Below are positions 1-7,071 of a stretch of 64,000 bases of DNA, in pieces. Positions within the stretch are counted from its first letter, which is position 1. Every line of letters starts with the position of its first letter. The position numbers and the translations under genes were made by a program. This DNA is from Patiriisocius marinistellae (lineage in GTDB: Bacteria; Bacteroidota; Bacteroidia; Flavobacteriales; Flavobacteriaceae). The stretch lies in the NCBI RefSeq assembly GCF_009014635.1, contig NZ_BKCF01000001.1:1240001-1304000 (forward strand), in the 5' to 3' direction. The notes below the pieces were generated by a model. It was not told the DNA's origin, did no database searches, and was given only the letters and a program-made list of their open reading frames with translations.

Positions 1-1272
1 AGTACAGGGGTGTGTACAGATACCAGAAAGATTACTAAAGGATGTCTTTTTATTGCACTTAAAGGAGCTAATTTTAATGGAAATGTATTTGCTCAAGAAG
101 CACTCAATCAAGGTGCTTATAAGGTTTTGATTGATGATGAAAAAGAGCATAAAAATACTGGAGAAACTATTTTATGTAAAAATACACTCACAGAACTACA
201 AAGACTTGCGAGCTATCATCGTACTTATTTAGATTTACCTATTATAGCTCTAACTGGAAGTAATGGAAAAACCACTACAAAAGAGTTAATTAATAGTGTG
301 CTAAAGCAGAAATATAAAACAACTGCTACTGTGGGTAATTTAAATAACCATATAGGAGTCCCATTGACATTGCTTTCTATGACAAAGGAAACCGAAATGG
401 GAATCGTTGAAATGGGAGCAAATCATTTAAGAGAAATAGCGAATTTATGTGAAATAGCAAAACCCAATTATGGATATATCACAAATTTCGGAAAAGCACA
501 TTTAGAGGGATTTGGAAGTATTGAGGGGGTCGTCAAAGGAAAAAGTGAAATGTATGCATATTTAATTGAAAACAAGCAACATGTTTTTTTAAATGCTGAT
601 GATCCATTACAGAACAAAATTTTGAGTACATATATTAAAAAGTATGGTTTTAGTCAAGTTGATAAAAATTATTATAAAATTAAATTTATCAAAGCAGACC
701 CATTTGTTAAATTAAAAATAGAGGACACCGATGTAGAGACCCAATTGATAGGGGCATATAATTTTTCAAATATTAGTGCAGCAGCTATTATAGGTAAATA
801 CTTTAATGTTTCATTATGGGATATCAAATATGCGATAGAAAACTACAAGCCAACTAATAATAGATCTCAAATTATTATTAAAAATAATAATGAAATTACA
901 TTAGATGCTTATAACGCAAACCCATCAAGTATGGAGGCAGCTTTAAAAACATTTTCTTCAAACAAATTAACATCAAATAATACTTCGGAAAAGAGAAAGG
1001 TGGCAATTCTTGGAGATATGTTTGAGCTTGGTTCTGAAGCAAAAAAAGAGCATCAACATATTGCAGATTTAGCAGCAGAATTGGCAATTGACAAAATTAT
1101 TTTAGTTGGAGAAAATTTCAGTACAATTAAGAATGAGTCAAAAAAAATAATAATTTTTAGCTCATTTCAGAAGCTATTAGAGGCCTTTAGTTCTTTAGGT
1201 GTTAAAGAAGCCTCTGTGTTGATTAAAGGCTCAAGAGGAATGGCTCTTGAGCGTGTTTTAGATTTATTATAG
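1..1272 (+). CDS. murF: UDP-N-acetylmuramoyl-tripeptide--D-alanyl-D-alanine ligase, 5' end outside window
   Basis: MurF adds D-Ala-D-Ala to the UDP-MurNAc-tripeptide, the last cytoplasmic step of peptidoglycan precursor synthesis. The reading frame is open from base 1 (STGVCTDTRK), so the GTG at 10 is an internal valine and roughly 12-18 N-terminal residues lie upstream of the window. The Mur ligase P-loop TGSNGKTTT is near residue 85, the central domain motif EMGANH follows, and the C-terminal domain has the LGDMFELG motif. It ends with TAG at 1270-1272. The length fits the family (about 430 aa). Identification is firm; only the start is missing. Confidence 0.95.
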   Translation, partial: STGVCTDTRKITKGCLFIALKGANFNGNVFAQEALNQGAYKVLIDDEKEHKNTGETILCKNTLTELQRLASYHRTYLDLPIIALTGSNGKTTTKELINSVLKQKYKTTATVGNLNNHIGVPLTLLSMTKETEMGIVEMGANHLREIANLCEIAKPNYGYITNFGKAHLEGFGSIEGVVKGKSEMYAYLIENKQHVFLNADDPLQNKILSTYIKKYGFSQVDKNYYKIKFIKADPFVKLKIEDTDVETQLIGAYNFSNISAAAIIGKYFNVSLWDIKYAIENYKPTNNRSQIIIKNNNEITLDAYNANPSSMEAALKTFSSNKLTSNNTSEKRKVAILGDMFELGSEAKKEHQHIADLAAELAIDKIILVGENFSTIKNESKKIIIFSSFQKLLEAFSSLGVKEASVLIKGSRGMALERVLDLL

Positions 1273-1410
1273 TAACTCTATTTAATCTATTTCCCTTAGT
1301 CTTAGAATTTATTTTTAAAGAGTTAATCGTTGGCTAACTCCAAATGTTAAGTAAACAATTTCTTGATTTATTTACTTTAGCGAATTCATATTAGAATAAA
1401 ATTATTGTAT
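1273..1410. other. Intergenic spacer after murF
   Basis: No gene is seen between the murF stop and the tRNA terminator. A 6-bp inverted repeat GAGTTA/TAACTC lies at about 1319-1339 but no T-run follows, so it is not a convincing terminator. Confidence 0.4.
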
Positions 1411-1442
1411 AAAAAAAACCTCACAAATGATTGTGAGGTTTT
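1411..1442 (-). terminator. Intrinsic terminator of tRNA-Val
   Basis: On the minus strand the arms AACCTCACAA and TTGTGAGGTT (10 bp, 4-nt loop) are followed by a run of eight T (the A-run at 1411-1418 on plus). It sits directly after the tRNA 3' end. Confidence 0.85.
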
Positions 1443-1444
1443 AG

Positions 1445-1522
1445 TGGTGGGCGCAGAGGGATTCGAACCCCCGACCCCTTGGGTGTAAACCAAGTGCTCT
1501 GAACCAACTGAGCTATGCGCCC
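1445..1522 (-). tRNA. tRNA-Val (anticodon TAC)
   Basis: Read on minus, the acceptor arm GGGCGCA at 1522-1516 pairs with TGCGCCC at 1455-1449. The D-arm has TAGCTCAGTTGGTT, the anticodon stem CTTGG/CCAAG encloses the loop TTTACAC (anticodon TAC, valine), and the T-arm carries GTTCGAATC. The discriminator is A and the CCA end is encoded in the DNA. It has its own promoter and terminator, so it looks like a single-gene unit. Confidence 0.97.
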
Positions 1523-1540
1523 TAACTTTGTTAGCGGTTG

Positions 1541-1570
1541 CAAATATAAGCTTGTTTTTAAATGTGACAA
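1541..1570 (-). promoter_or_regulatory. Promoter of tRNA-Val
   Basis: The minus strand shows TTG (1570-1568), exactly 19 bases, then TATATTTG (1548-1541). This is a full match to the Bacteroidota consensus TTG-N19-TAnnTTTG. It lies about 20 bases upstream of the tRNA 5' end. Confidence 0.85.
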
Positions 1571-1669
1571 ACAAATATTTTAAAAAAATTCAATAATTTT
1601 TAATCTTGTTTTTAAATTTATTGATTTTTAGAATGTTAGAGTTTATTTCTAAAATTTATTTTGTAAATA

Positions 1670-2434
1670 TCAATTAGTTTTGTTCTGTACATCTCTTATT
1701 TTCTTAAACAAATCTGAAGAATAAACAAAATCTGTTACATCTTTATTATCTGTTTTAAAAATGTCTTCCTGAGTTCCTTTCCAAACGAGCACCCCGTTTT
1801 TAAGAAAATTAATTCGTTCACCTATTTCCATTACTGAGTTCATATCATGAGTTACTACAATTGTTGTAATGTCATTCTCGTGTGTAATTCTTTGAATAAG
1901 ATTGTCAATTACTGTAGCTGTTTTTGGGTCAAGTCCAGAATTGGGTTCATCACAAAAAAGGTATTTTGGTTTATTGACAATAGCTCGTGCAATGGAAACT
2001 CGTTTTTGCATACCTCCAGAAATTTCGGCTGGATACTTTTTATTCACACCATCTAATTCAACCCTATTGAGAACTTCGTTTACTCGTTCAAGCATTTCAG
2101 CTCTTTTTTGTTTTGTAAACATCCTTAATGGAAACATAACATTGTCTTCAATTGTCATGGAATCAAAAAGTGCTCCCCCTTGAAAGAGCATGCCTATTTC
2201 TTCTCTAAGAACGCGTTGTTGTTCCTCGTCCATGTCTTGAATTGCATTATCGTCATAATAAATACGACCTTGCTCTGGTTTAAAAAGACCAATTAGGCAT
2301 TTAAGCATTACAGATTTTCCGCTACCAGATTGCCCAATAATAAGATTTGTTTTGCCTTTTTCAAAGGTTGTGGTAATCCCTTTTAGGATCTCCTCATTAC
2401 CAAATTGCTTCTTTAAATTGTCTACCTTAATCAT
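1670..2434 (-). CDS. mlaF: MlaF-type ABC transporter ATPase
   Basis: ATP-binding subunit of an MCE/Mla-type phospholipid transport system at the inner membrane. Seen in the 254 residues: Walker A GQSGSGKS near residue 35, the ABC signature SGGMQKR near 140, Walker B YLFCDEP followed by NSGLD, and the H-loop VVTHD near 195. It overlaps the upstream permease by 4 bases (ATGA), implying translational coupling. No substrate-binding MCE (MlaD) gene lies beside it; in this group that gene is often elsewhere. The C-terminus is near a tRNA gene on the same strand. Confidence 0.88.
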   Translation of the reverse strand: MIKVDNLKKQFGNEEILKGITTTFEKGKTNLIIGQSGSGKSVMLKCLIGLFKPEQGRIYYDDNAIQDMDEEQQRVLREEIGMLFQGGALFDSMTIEDNVMFPLRMFTKQKRAEMLERVNEVLNRVELDGVNKKYPAEISGGMQKRVSIARAIVNKPKYLFCDEPNSGLDPKTATVIDNLIQRITHENDITTIVVTHDMNSVMEIGERINFLKNGVLVWKGTQEDIFKTDNKDVTDFVYSSDLFKKIRDVQNKTN

Positions 2435-3171
2435 GCGCTAAGTAGTAATTGAGTTATGATGTAATTTGCGAGAATTATAAGTACACTAGTCCAAACAAAA
2501 CTTTTTGTACTTGCTTTACCTACTTCAAGCGCCCCACCTTTCATATAGTAACCATGCCATGATGGTACCGTTGCTAGGATGAATGCAAATACAAATGTTT
2601 TGATAAATGCATATGCTAAATGGAAAGGTATAAATTCTTGTTGTATTCCTTGAACAAATTCATCCATAGAAACAAAGCCGCCATAAACCCCAGCTAATAA
2701 GCCTCCAAAAATTCCTAAAAACATAGCAATCGCTATTAGAAAAGGATAGGTAAGCATGGCAATAATTTTGGGGAATACAAGATAATTTAATGAATTTATA
2801 CCCATGACTTCAAGTGCATCAATTTGCTCTGTAACTCGCATTGATCCAATGCTTGATGTTATAAATGAACCAACTTTTCCTGCCATAATAATGGAGATAA
2901 ATGTAGGTGCAAATTCTAAGATAATTGATTGCCTTGTCGCAAAACCAATGAGTGTTTTTGGGATTAACGGATTAGTTAAATTTAAGGCTGTTTGAAGTGT
3001 AATTACACCACCCACAAAAAAACCGATAAAGCCTACAATTCCTAATGAGCCAATTATTAAATCATCAATTTCTTTAAAAATTAATTCTTTCAAAACACCA
3101 GCTTTTGTAAAACCACTAAAGGTGCGTTTCAGCATTAAAAAGTAAGTTCCAATATCTTCTAAATATCCCAT
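2431..3171 (-). CDS. mlaE: MlaE-type ABC transporter permease
   Basis: Membrane subunit (246 aa) of the lipid transport ABC system whose ATPase follows. Several hydrophobic segments are visible (about residues 40-65, 90-110, 140-175, 190-210, 225-245), and the conserved MlaE stretch with GKVGSFITSSIGSMRVTEQI, DALEVMGI and NYLVFPKIIA is present. First gene of the two-gene operon. Family assignment is secure; phospholipid as substrate is inferred from the family. Confidence 0.88.
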   Translation of the reverse strand: MGYLEDIGTYFLMLKRTFSGFTKAGVLKELIFKEIDDLIIGSLGIVGFIGFFVGGVITLQTALNLTNPLIPKTLIGFATRQSIILEFAPTFISIIMAGKVGSFITSSIGSMRVTEQIDALEVMGINSLNYLVFPKIIAMLTYPFLIAIAMFLGIFGGLLAGVYGGFVSMDEFVQGIQQEFIPFHLAYAFIKTFVFAFILATVPSWHGYYMKGGALEVGKASTKSFVWTSVLIILANYIITQLLLSA

Positions 3172-3241
3172 AAGTTATTCCTCGGGCTAAAAATAATAAA
3201 TAAAAATGATTGCTTATCGCAATTAGCAGTACGTTAACAAG

Positions 3242-4417
3242 CTATTTAAGCTTAAGAGCTTGCATCATTTTTTTGAAAAGGGATGTATTTTGATATATAC
3301 CAGCAAAGTTTTTTTCGCCAGGTCCTTTCGAAAATACAGGTACCATGGTTGCAGAGTGGCTTTTAGTTGAAAATCTAGGTTCAATTACATTGTAATTTCC
3401 ATCTTCAGCAGAAAGTGTAAAACCTCCAGTCTCATGATCAGCAGTAACAATTACTAATGTGTTTTTATTTGACTTGGCAAAATCTAGGGCAACACCAATC
3501 GTTTTTTCAAAATCTATTAGTTCTGTAATTAAATAAGGTGCCTCATTGCTGTGTCCTCCCCAATCTATTTGTGATCCTTCAACCATTAAAAAAAAGCCTT
3601 TTTTATTTGTAGCTAATTTTTTTAAAGCAAGTTTTGTTGCACGAGCTAAAAAATCACCCCTACCGTCTAGCATTCGTGGCATACCATCTGGTGCTAAGAT
3701 AATTGCTTGTTTTTTATTTGAAATCACACTAGGTAAGGAGTCAAGGGTTACTTCATAGTTTTTTGCTTTTAATTCATCATATATATTGCGACCGTCAGTT
3801 CTTGGAGCGCAAAAAAGTTGACCTCCTCCTGCAAAAAAATCGACACCAGAGTCAGGCATAAAAGTAGCTATCTCCTCATAGAATTGACGTGATTTACTAT
3901 GGGCGTAAAAGCTTCCAGGAGTTGCGTGCATAAGCGATGATGTGGCAATAAGTCCAGTGCTTAACCCTTTTTCAATCGCATATTCTACAATAGTTTTTGC
4001 TGCAATGGAATCTTTAGTAACGCCAATTGCGCCGTTGTAGGTTTGAACACCTGCAGAATAGGCTGTTGCACTTGCTGCTGAGTCTGTAACTAAGTCGCTT
4101 GAGGCAGATGTTTTAATAAGACCAATTGTATTAAAACGATCAAAATTTGATGGTCCAGTACCATAGTAATGACTTGCTGATACTTGACTTAAACCCATTC
4201 CATCACCAATCAACAAAATAATATTTAAAGGTTCATCTGCTTCAGAAATTTTAGCTTCCGAAATATTTAATGTTGAATTCTCAATACTTCGGGGATTTGA
4301 AGTATAAGAAATTGTATTGTTTGATGGTTGACTATTAATTGTTGCCAACTCTAAATTTCCGCAGCCTAAAAAAAGTAAGAGGCTTAAAGTTCCTAAAATA
4401 AAACGATGTTTGTGCAT
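3242..4417 (-). CDS. Alkaline phosphatase, predicted lipoprotein
   Basis: Releases phosphate from phosphomonoesters outside the cytoplasm. A lipoprotein signal peptide ends in LFLGC (Cys19), so membrane anchoring is likely. Alkaline phosphatase family motifs are all visible: metal-binding LIGDGMG near residue 70, the nucleophile region TDSAASATA near 110, EGSQIDWGGH near 280, and VTADHETGG near 325. The 391 aa are somewhat shorter than E. coli PhoA. A TAATTTTG box on minus (4445-4438) lies just upstream but no matching TTG element was found. The gene stands alone with gaps on both sides. Confidence 0.92.
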   Translation of the reverse strand: MHKHRFILGTLSLLLFLGCGNLELATINSQPSNNTISYTSNPRSIENSTLNISEAKISEADEPLNIILLIGDGMGLSQVSASHYYGTGPSNFDRFNTIGLIKTSASSDLVTDSAASATAYSAGVQTYNGAIGVTKDSIAAKTIVEYAIEKGLSTGLIATSSLMHATPGSFYAHSKSRQFYEEIATFMPDSGVDFFAGGGQLFCAPRTDGRNIYDELKAKNYEVTLDSLPSVISNKKQAIILAPDGMPRMLDGRGDFLARATKLALKKLATNKKGFFLMVEGSQIDWGGHSNEAPYLITELIDFEKTIGVALDFAKSNKNTLVIVTADHETGGFTLSAEDGNYNVIEPRFSTKSHSATMVPVFSKGPGEKNFAGIYQNTSLFKKMMQALKLK

Positions 4418-4478
4418 AGTGCGTAATTTTATAATCCCAAAATTACGATTAATAATAGTAGGGATTGTTAACTTGTTG

Positions 4479-5327
4479 TTATAGAATTTTTGCTTTAATG
4501 CCTTTCCAGCGTAACTCTCTTATGAAGTTTCCTTCTTCTTGATTAACTATGAAGGGGGTTTGTTGTTTTTTTGCGTTTTTATAGCCCTGCATACATTCAA
4601 AATAGAAATTAAATTGATTTTTGTTTAAAGCCAATTTTAAAGATGCAATCCTGGTAAGTGCCTTACCATAACGCATACGGTAGAATGCTTCACCTTGTTT
4701 TTGCGAAGCTTCCTTAGTGTACGAAGCACCTGTAGGTTTTAAGTGTTTTACGTGTAACGATGTGTCTGCTTTTATCTTCCATCCATGATAGACTGCTAGT
4801 AATCCATCAACAGTATCCCAGCCTATTGATTTTTTTAAGCCTCCAATGGATTGAAAACATTCTTTGCGATACAGTTTAATTGGCCCGCGCACTTTTGTTT
4901 TTTCTGAAATAGTTTCAAAAACCCATTTTTCTTTTTCTTCAATGTATAAATTGCCACCAGCAAGTCCTACTTTATTGTCTTCAGAAAAGAGTTGGATTAT
5001 CTTTTCAAAATAATTGTTTGGCAGAATAATGTCAGCATCAAATTTTCCGATCAAGTCAAAATTTTCTTTCAAAGTTTTAAACCCTTTGTAGAAGGCATTT
5101 ACAACTTTGCTCCCTGGAAGATGTTTAGCTTCCGAAGTATTCATAATACCTTTAATAAAAGGATATTTTGATGTATATAAATCAATAATTTTTTGTGTAC
5201 CATCTGTAGAATTATCATTTACTAAAACAACCAAGTCTGGTATTTTTGTCTGGTTTACTATAGATTGTAACATTTGTTTTAAAAATGCTTCCTCGTTATA
5301 GACAGGTATGATAATTGCAAATTTCAA
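4479..5327 (-). CDS. Family 2 glycosyltransferase
   Basis: GT-A fold transferase of 282 residues. The N-terminus has the typical IIIPVYNEEAFL and VNDNSTDGT stretch, and the metal-binding DAD motif lies near residue 95 (GKFDADIILP). No membrane segment is obvious. It is the last gene of a tight minus-strand operon after a ketoacyl synthase III-like enzyme and a methyltransferase (6-base gap), which suggests that an acyl- or lipid-linked product is glycosylated. The sugar and acceptor cannot be read from sequence. Confidence 0.85.
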   Translation of the reverse strand: MKFAIIIPVYNEEAFLKQMLQSIVNQTKIPDLVVLVNDNSTDGTQKIIDLYTSKYPFIKGIMNTSEAKHLPGSKVVNAFYKGFKTLKENFDLIGKFDADIILPNNYFEKIIQLFSEDNKVGLAGGNLYIEEKEKWVFETISEKTKVRGPIKLYRKECFQSIGGLKKSIGWDTVDGLLAVYHGWKIKADTSLHVKHLKPTGASYTKEASQKQGEAFYRMRYGKALTRIASLKLALNKNQFNFYFECMQGYKNAKKQQTPFIVNQEEGNFIRELRWKGIKAKIL

Positions 5328-5333
5328 ATAAAT

Positions 5334-5855
5334 TTAAATACGTTCTGCGTAGATAAGGTAATAACGTGGTGTGATGCGTCTAAGTATAGGGCGGAATCCA
5401 ATTTTTTTAACTGGGTTTGTAAATTTTACTCGCTTTTTAATAGTCCAACCTGCTTTTTCTAAAAGCCAATCAAACTGCCAATCCTCAAATTCGTGATAAT
5501 GACGATCTCTTTCATCTGTTTTGCTTTTGTAAGCTGAGGCAAACCATAACTTTAAAGGTACAGATGCGACTAATTTTTTTGCCTTAATGTCTTTAATAAC
5601 ATTAAATGGTGAAACGAGATGTTCAAAAATTTCAAATGCAGTAATAACATCTGCATCACTATTTACAACAGTAGATGTGTCAATGTCTAGATCTTCTCCT
5701 TTTGTATTTTGTAATTGATATCCTTTGTTAATTAAAATTTCAGAAAAAGGATTAGGAACCCCTAGGTCAAGAATTTTCTCTTCTTTAGAGATGGTTTTTT
5801 CTAAAAACTCTAAAGTAATCTTATAACGTTTTTTTGGGTATTTTCCTTCGTACAT
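5334..5855 (-). CDS. SAM-dependent class I methyltransferase
   Basis: Short methyltransferase (173 aa). Motif I reads ILDLGVPNPF near residue 27, a variant lacking the usual GxGxG, followed by an acidic strand (GEDLDID) and the motif ITAFEIFEHL typical of Methyltransf_11/23. It sits 3 bases after the ketoacyl synthase-like gene and 6 bases before the glycosyltransferase, so the three are very likely one transcript. The substrate is unknown. The compact length is at the lower end for the fold. Confidence 0.75.
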   Translation of the reverse strand: MYEGKYPKKRYKITLEFLEKTISKEEKILDLGVPNPFSEILINKGYQLQNTKGEDLDIDTSTVVNSDADVITAFEIFEHLVSPFNVIKDIKAKKLVASVPLKLWFASAYKSKTDERDRHYHEFEDWQFDWLLEKAGWTIKKRVKFTNPVKKIGFRPILRRITPRYYLIYAERI

Positions 5856-5858
5856 TGG

Positions 5859-6917
5859 CTACGCTTTATATACCATTGCGTTGATGTTCATTCCTGCACC
5901 AACACTTGCAAACATGATTAAGTCTCCTTTATTAATGCTGTGATTTTTAAGTTTTCCTTTAGTAATTAAATCATAAAGTGTAGGTACGGTTGCAACACTT
6001 GAATTTCCTAATTTATCAATTGTCATTGGCATAATACCTTCAGGCATAGGTAGGTTATAGAGTTCATAAAAGCGGAGGAGTATAGCTTCATCCATTTTTT
6101 CATTTGCTTGATGAATTAAAACTTTTTTAAGATCTTTAATATCATATCCACTTGCCTCTAGACAATTTTTCATTGCTTCGGGAACGTTTGTTAATGCAAA
6201 ATTATAAATGCGTCGTCCATACATTTTAATATATTTACGAGCATCACTTATTTCTTGATTATTGCTTTCTCCGAAATAAATAAAATTTGCTTCATCGTAT
6301 GCATATGTAGCGCTGTTATGTGTCAAAATACCACTATCGCCATCAACATGTTCAACAATCGCTGCACCAGCACCATCACTGTAAATCATAGAATCTCTAT
6401 CGTGTGGGTCAATTACTCTTGATAACGTTTCGGCACCAATAACTAAACATCGTTTAGCTATTCCGGCTTTAATAAATGCGTTTGCCTGAATCATAGATTC
6501 TACCCATCCAGGGCAACCAAATAACATATCATATCCTACACATCTGGGATTTTTTATTCTCAATATATGTTTAACACGAGAAGCTATACTGGGTACTGTG
6601 TCGCTTTGAGAACTATTATGTTTTACATCGCCATAATTATGAGCTACGATTATATAGTCTATTGTCTCAGCATCAATGCCTGCGTTATCAATAGCTTTTT
6701 TTGCAGCAACAGCAGCAATGTCTGATGTTGTAAAGGTCTCTTTCACATAGCGACGCTCGGCAATGCCAGTTATTGCTTTAAACTTTTCAATTATAATATT
6801 GTTTTCATGTTTAAATTTTGAACCATCTTCATTGAAGAATTTATTGTTTTCAAAATTTGAATTGGTAGCAACACCTTGAGGAATATGACTTCCTATGCCT
6901 GTGATGGTAACACCCAT
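5859..6917 (-). CDS. 3-oxoacyl-ACP synthase III-like enzyme (thiolase fold)
   Basis: KAS III/FabH-like condensing enzyme. The catalytic Cys is in the motif FGCPGW near residue 135, His in IHQAN and Asn in LGNSS, so the Cys-His-Asn triad is complete. About 352 residues from the ATG at 6917 is longer than housekeeping FabH (about 320). An in-frame ATG at 6938 would add MAKILST; the later start is preferred because family members begin right at the ITGxGSxIP strand. A TACTTTTG box on minus (6953-6946) is a possible -7 element. First gene of an operon with a methyltransferase and a glycosyltransferase, so it more likely serves a dedicated lipid or secondary product than general fatty acid synthesis. 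Confidence 0.82.
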   Translation of the reverse strand: MGVTITGIGSHIPQGVATNSNFENNKFFNEDGSKFKHENNIIIEKFKAITGIAERRYVKETFTTSDIAAVAAKKAIDNAGIDAETIDYIIVAHNYGDVKHNSSQSDTVPSIASRVKHILRIKNPRCVGYDMLFGCPGWVESMIQANAFIKAGIAKRCLVIGAETLSRVIDPHDRDSMIYSDGAGAAIVEHVDGDSGILTHNSATYAYDEANFIYFGESNNQEISDARKYIKMYGRRIYNFALTNVPEAMKNCLEASGYDIKDLKKVLIHQANEKMDEAILLRFYELYNLPMPEGIMPMTIDKLGNSSVATVPTLYDLITKGKLKNHSINKGDLIMFASVGAGMNINAMVYKA

Positions 6918-7026
6918 AGTACTTAAAATTTTTGCCAAAGCTACTCAAAAGTAAGGAACTAACGCTCTAAAAACTGTTTAAAACGCTCAAATTGAGTTTT
7001 TGCTATTTTAATGGCGTGTAAATAAA

Positions 7027-7061
7027 AAATCCTCATTTTAGAAGAGCTAAAATAAGGATTT
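7027..7061 (-). terminator. Terminator of gcvP
   Basis: On minus, AAATCCTTATTTTAG and CTAAAATGAGGATTT pair with one mismatch around a 5-base loop (14 pairs), followed by a T-rich run (plus A-run 7024-7029). It begins 11 bases after the gcvP stop. Confidence 0.75.
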
Positions 7062-7071
7062 AATAATTTAT

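Noticed and set aside
1902-2183. Open frame of 93 codons on plus, opposite the ABC ATPase gene
   Set aside because: Fully inside a conserved gene on the other strand, no family similarity, no start signals.
4254-5120. Near-matches to the repeated word (for example CTTCCGAAAT near 4254 and CTTCCGAAG near 5112)
   Set aside because: They differ in the core (TTCCGAA instead of TTCGGAA), so they were not counted; CTTCGGAAA followed by another base near 983 and 17319 was likewise excluded.
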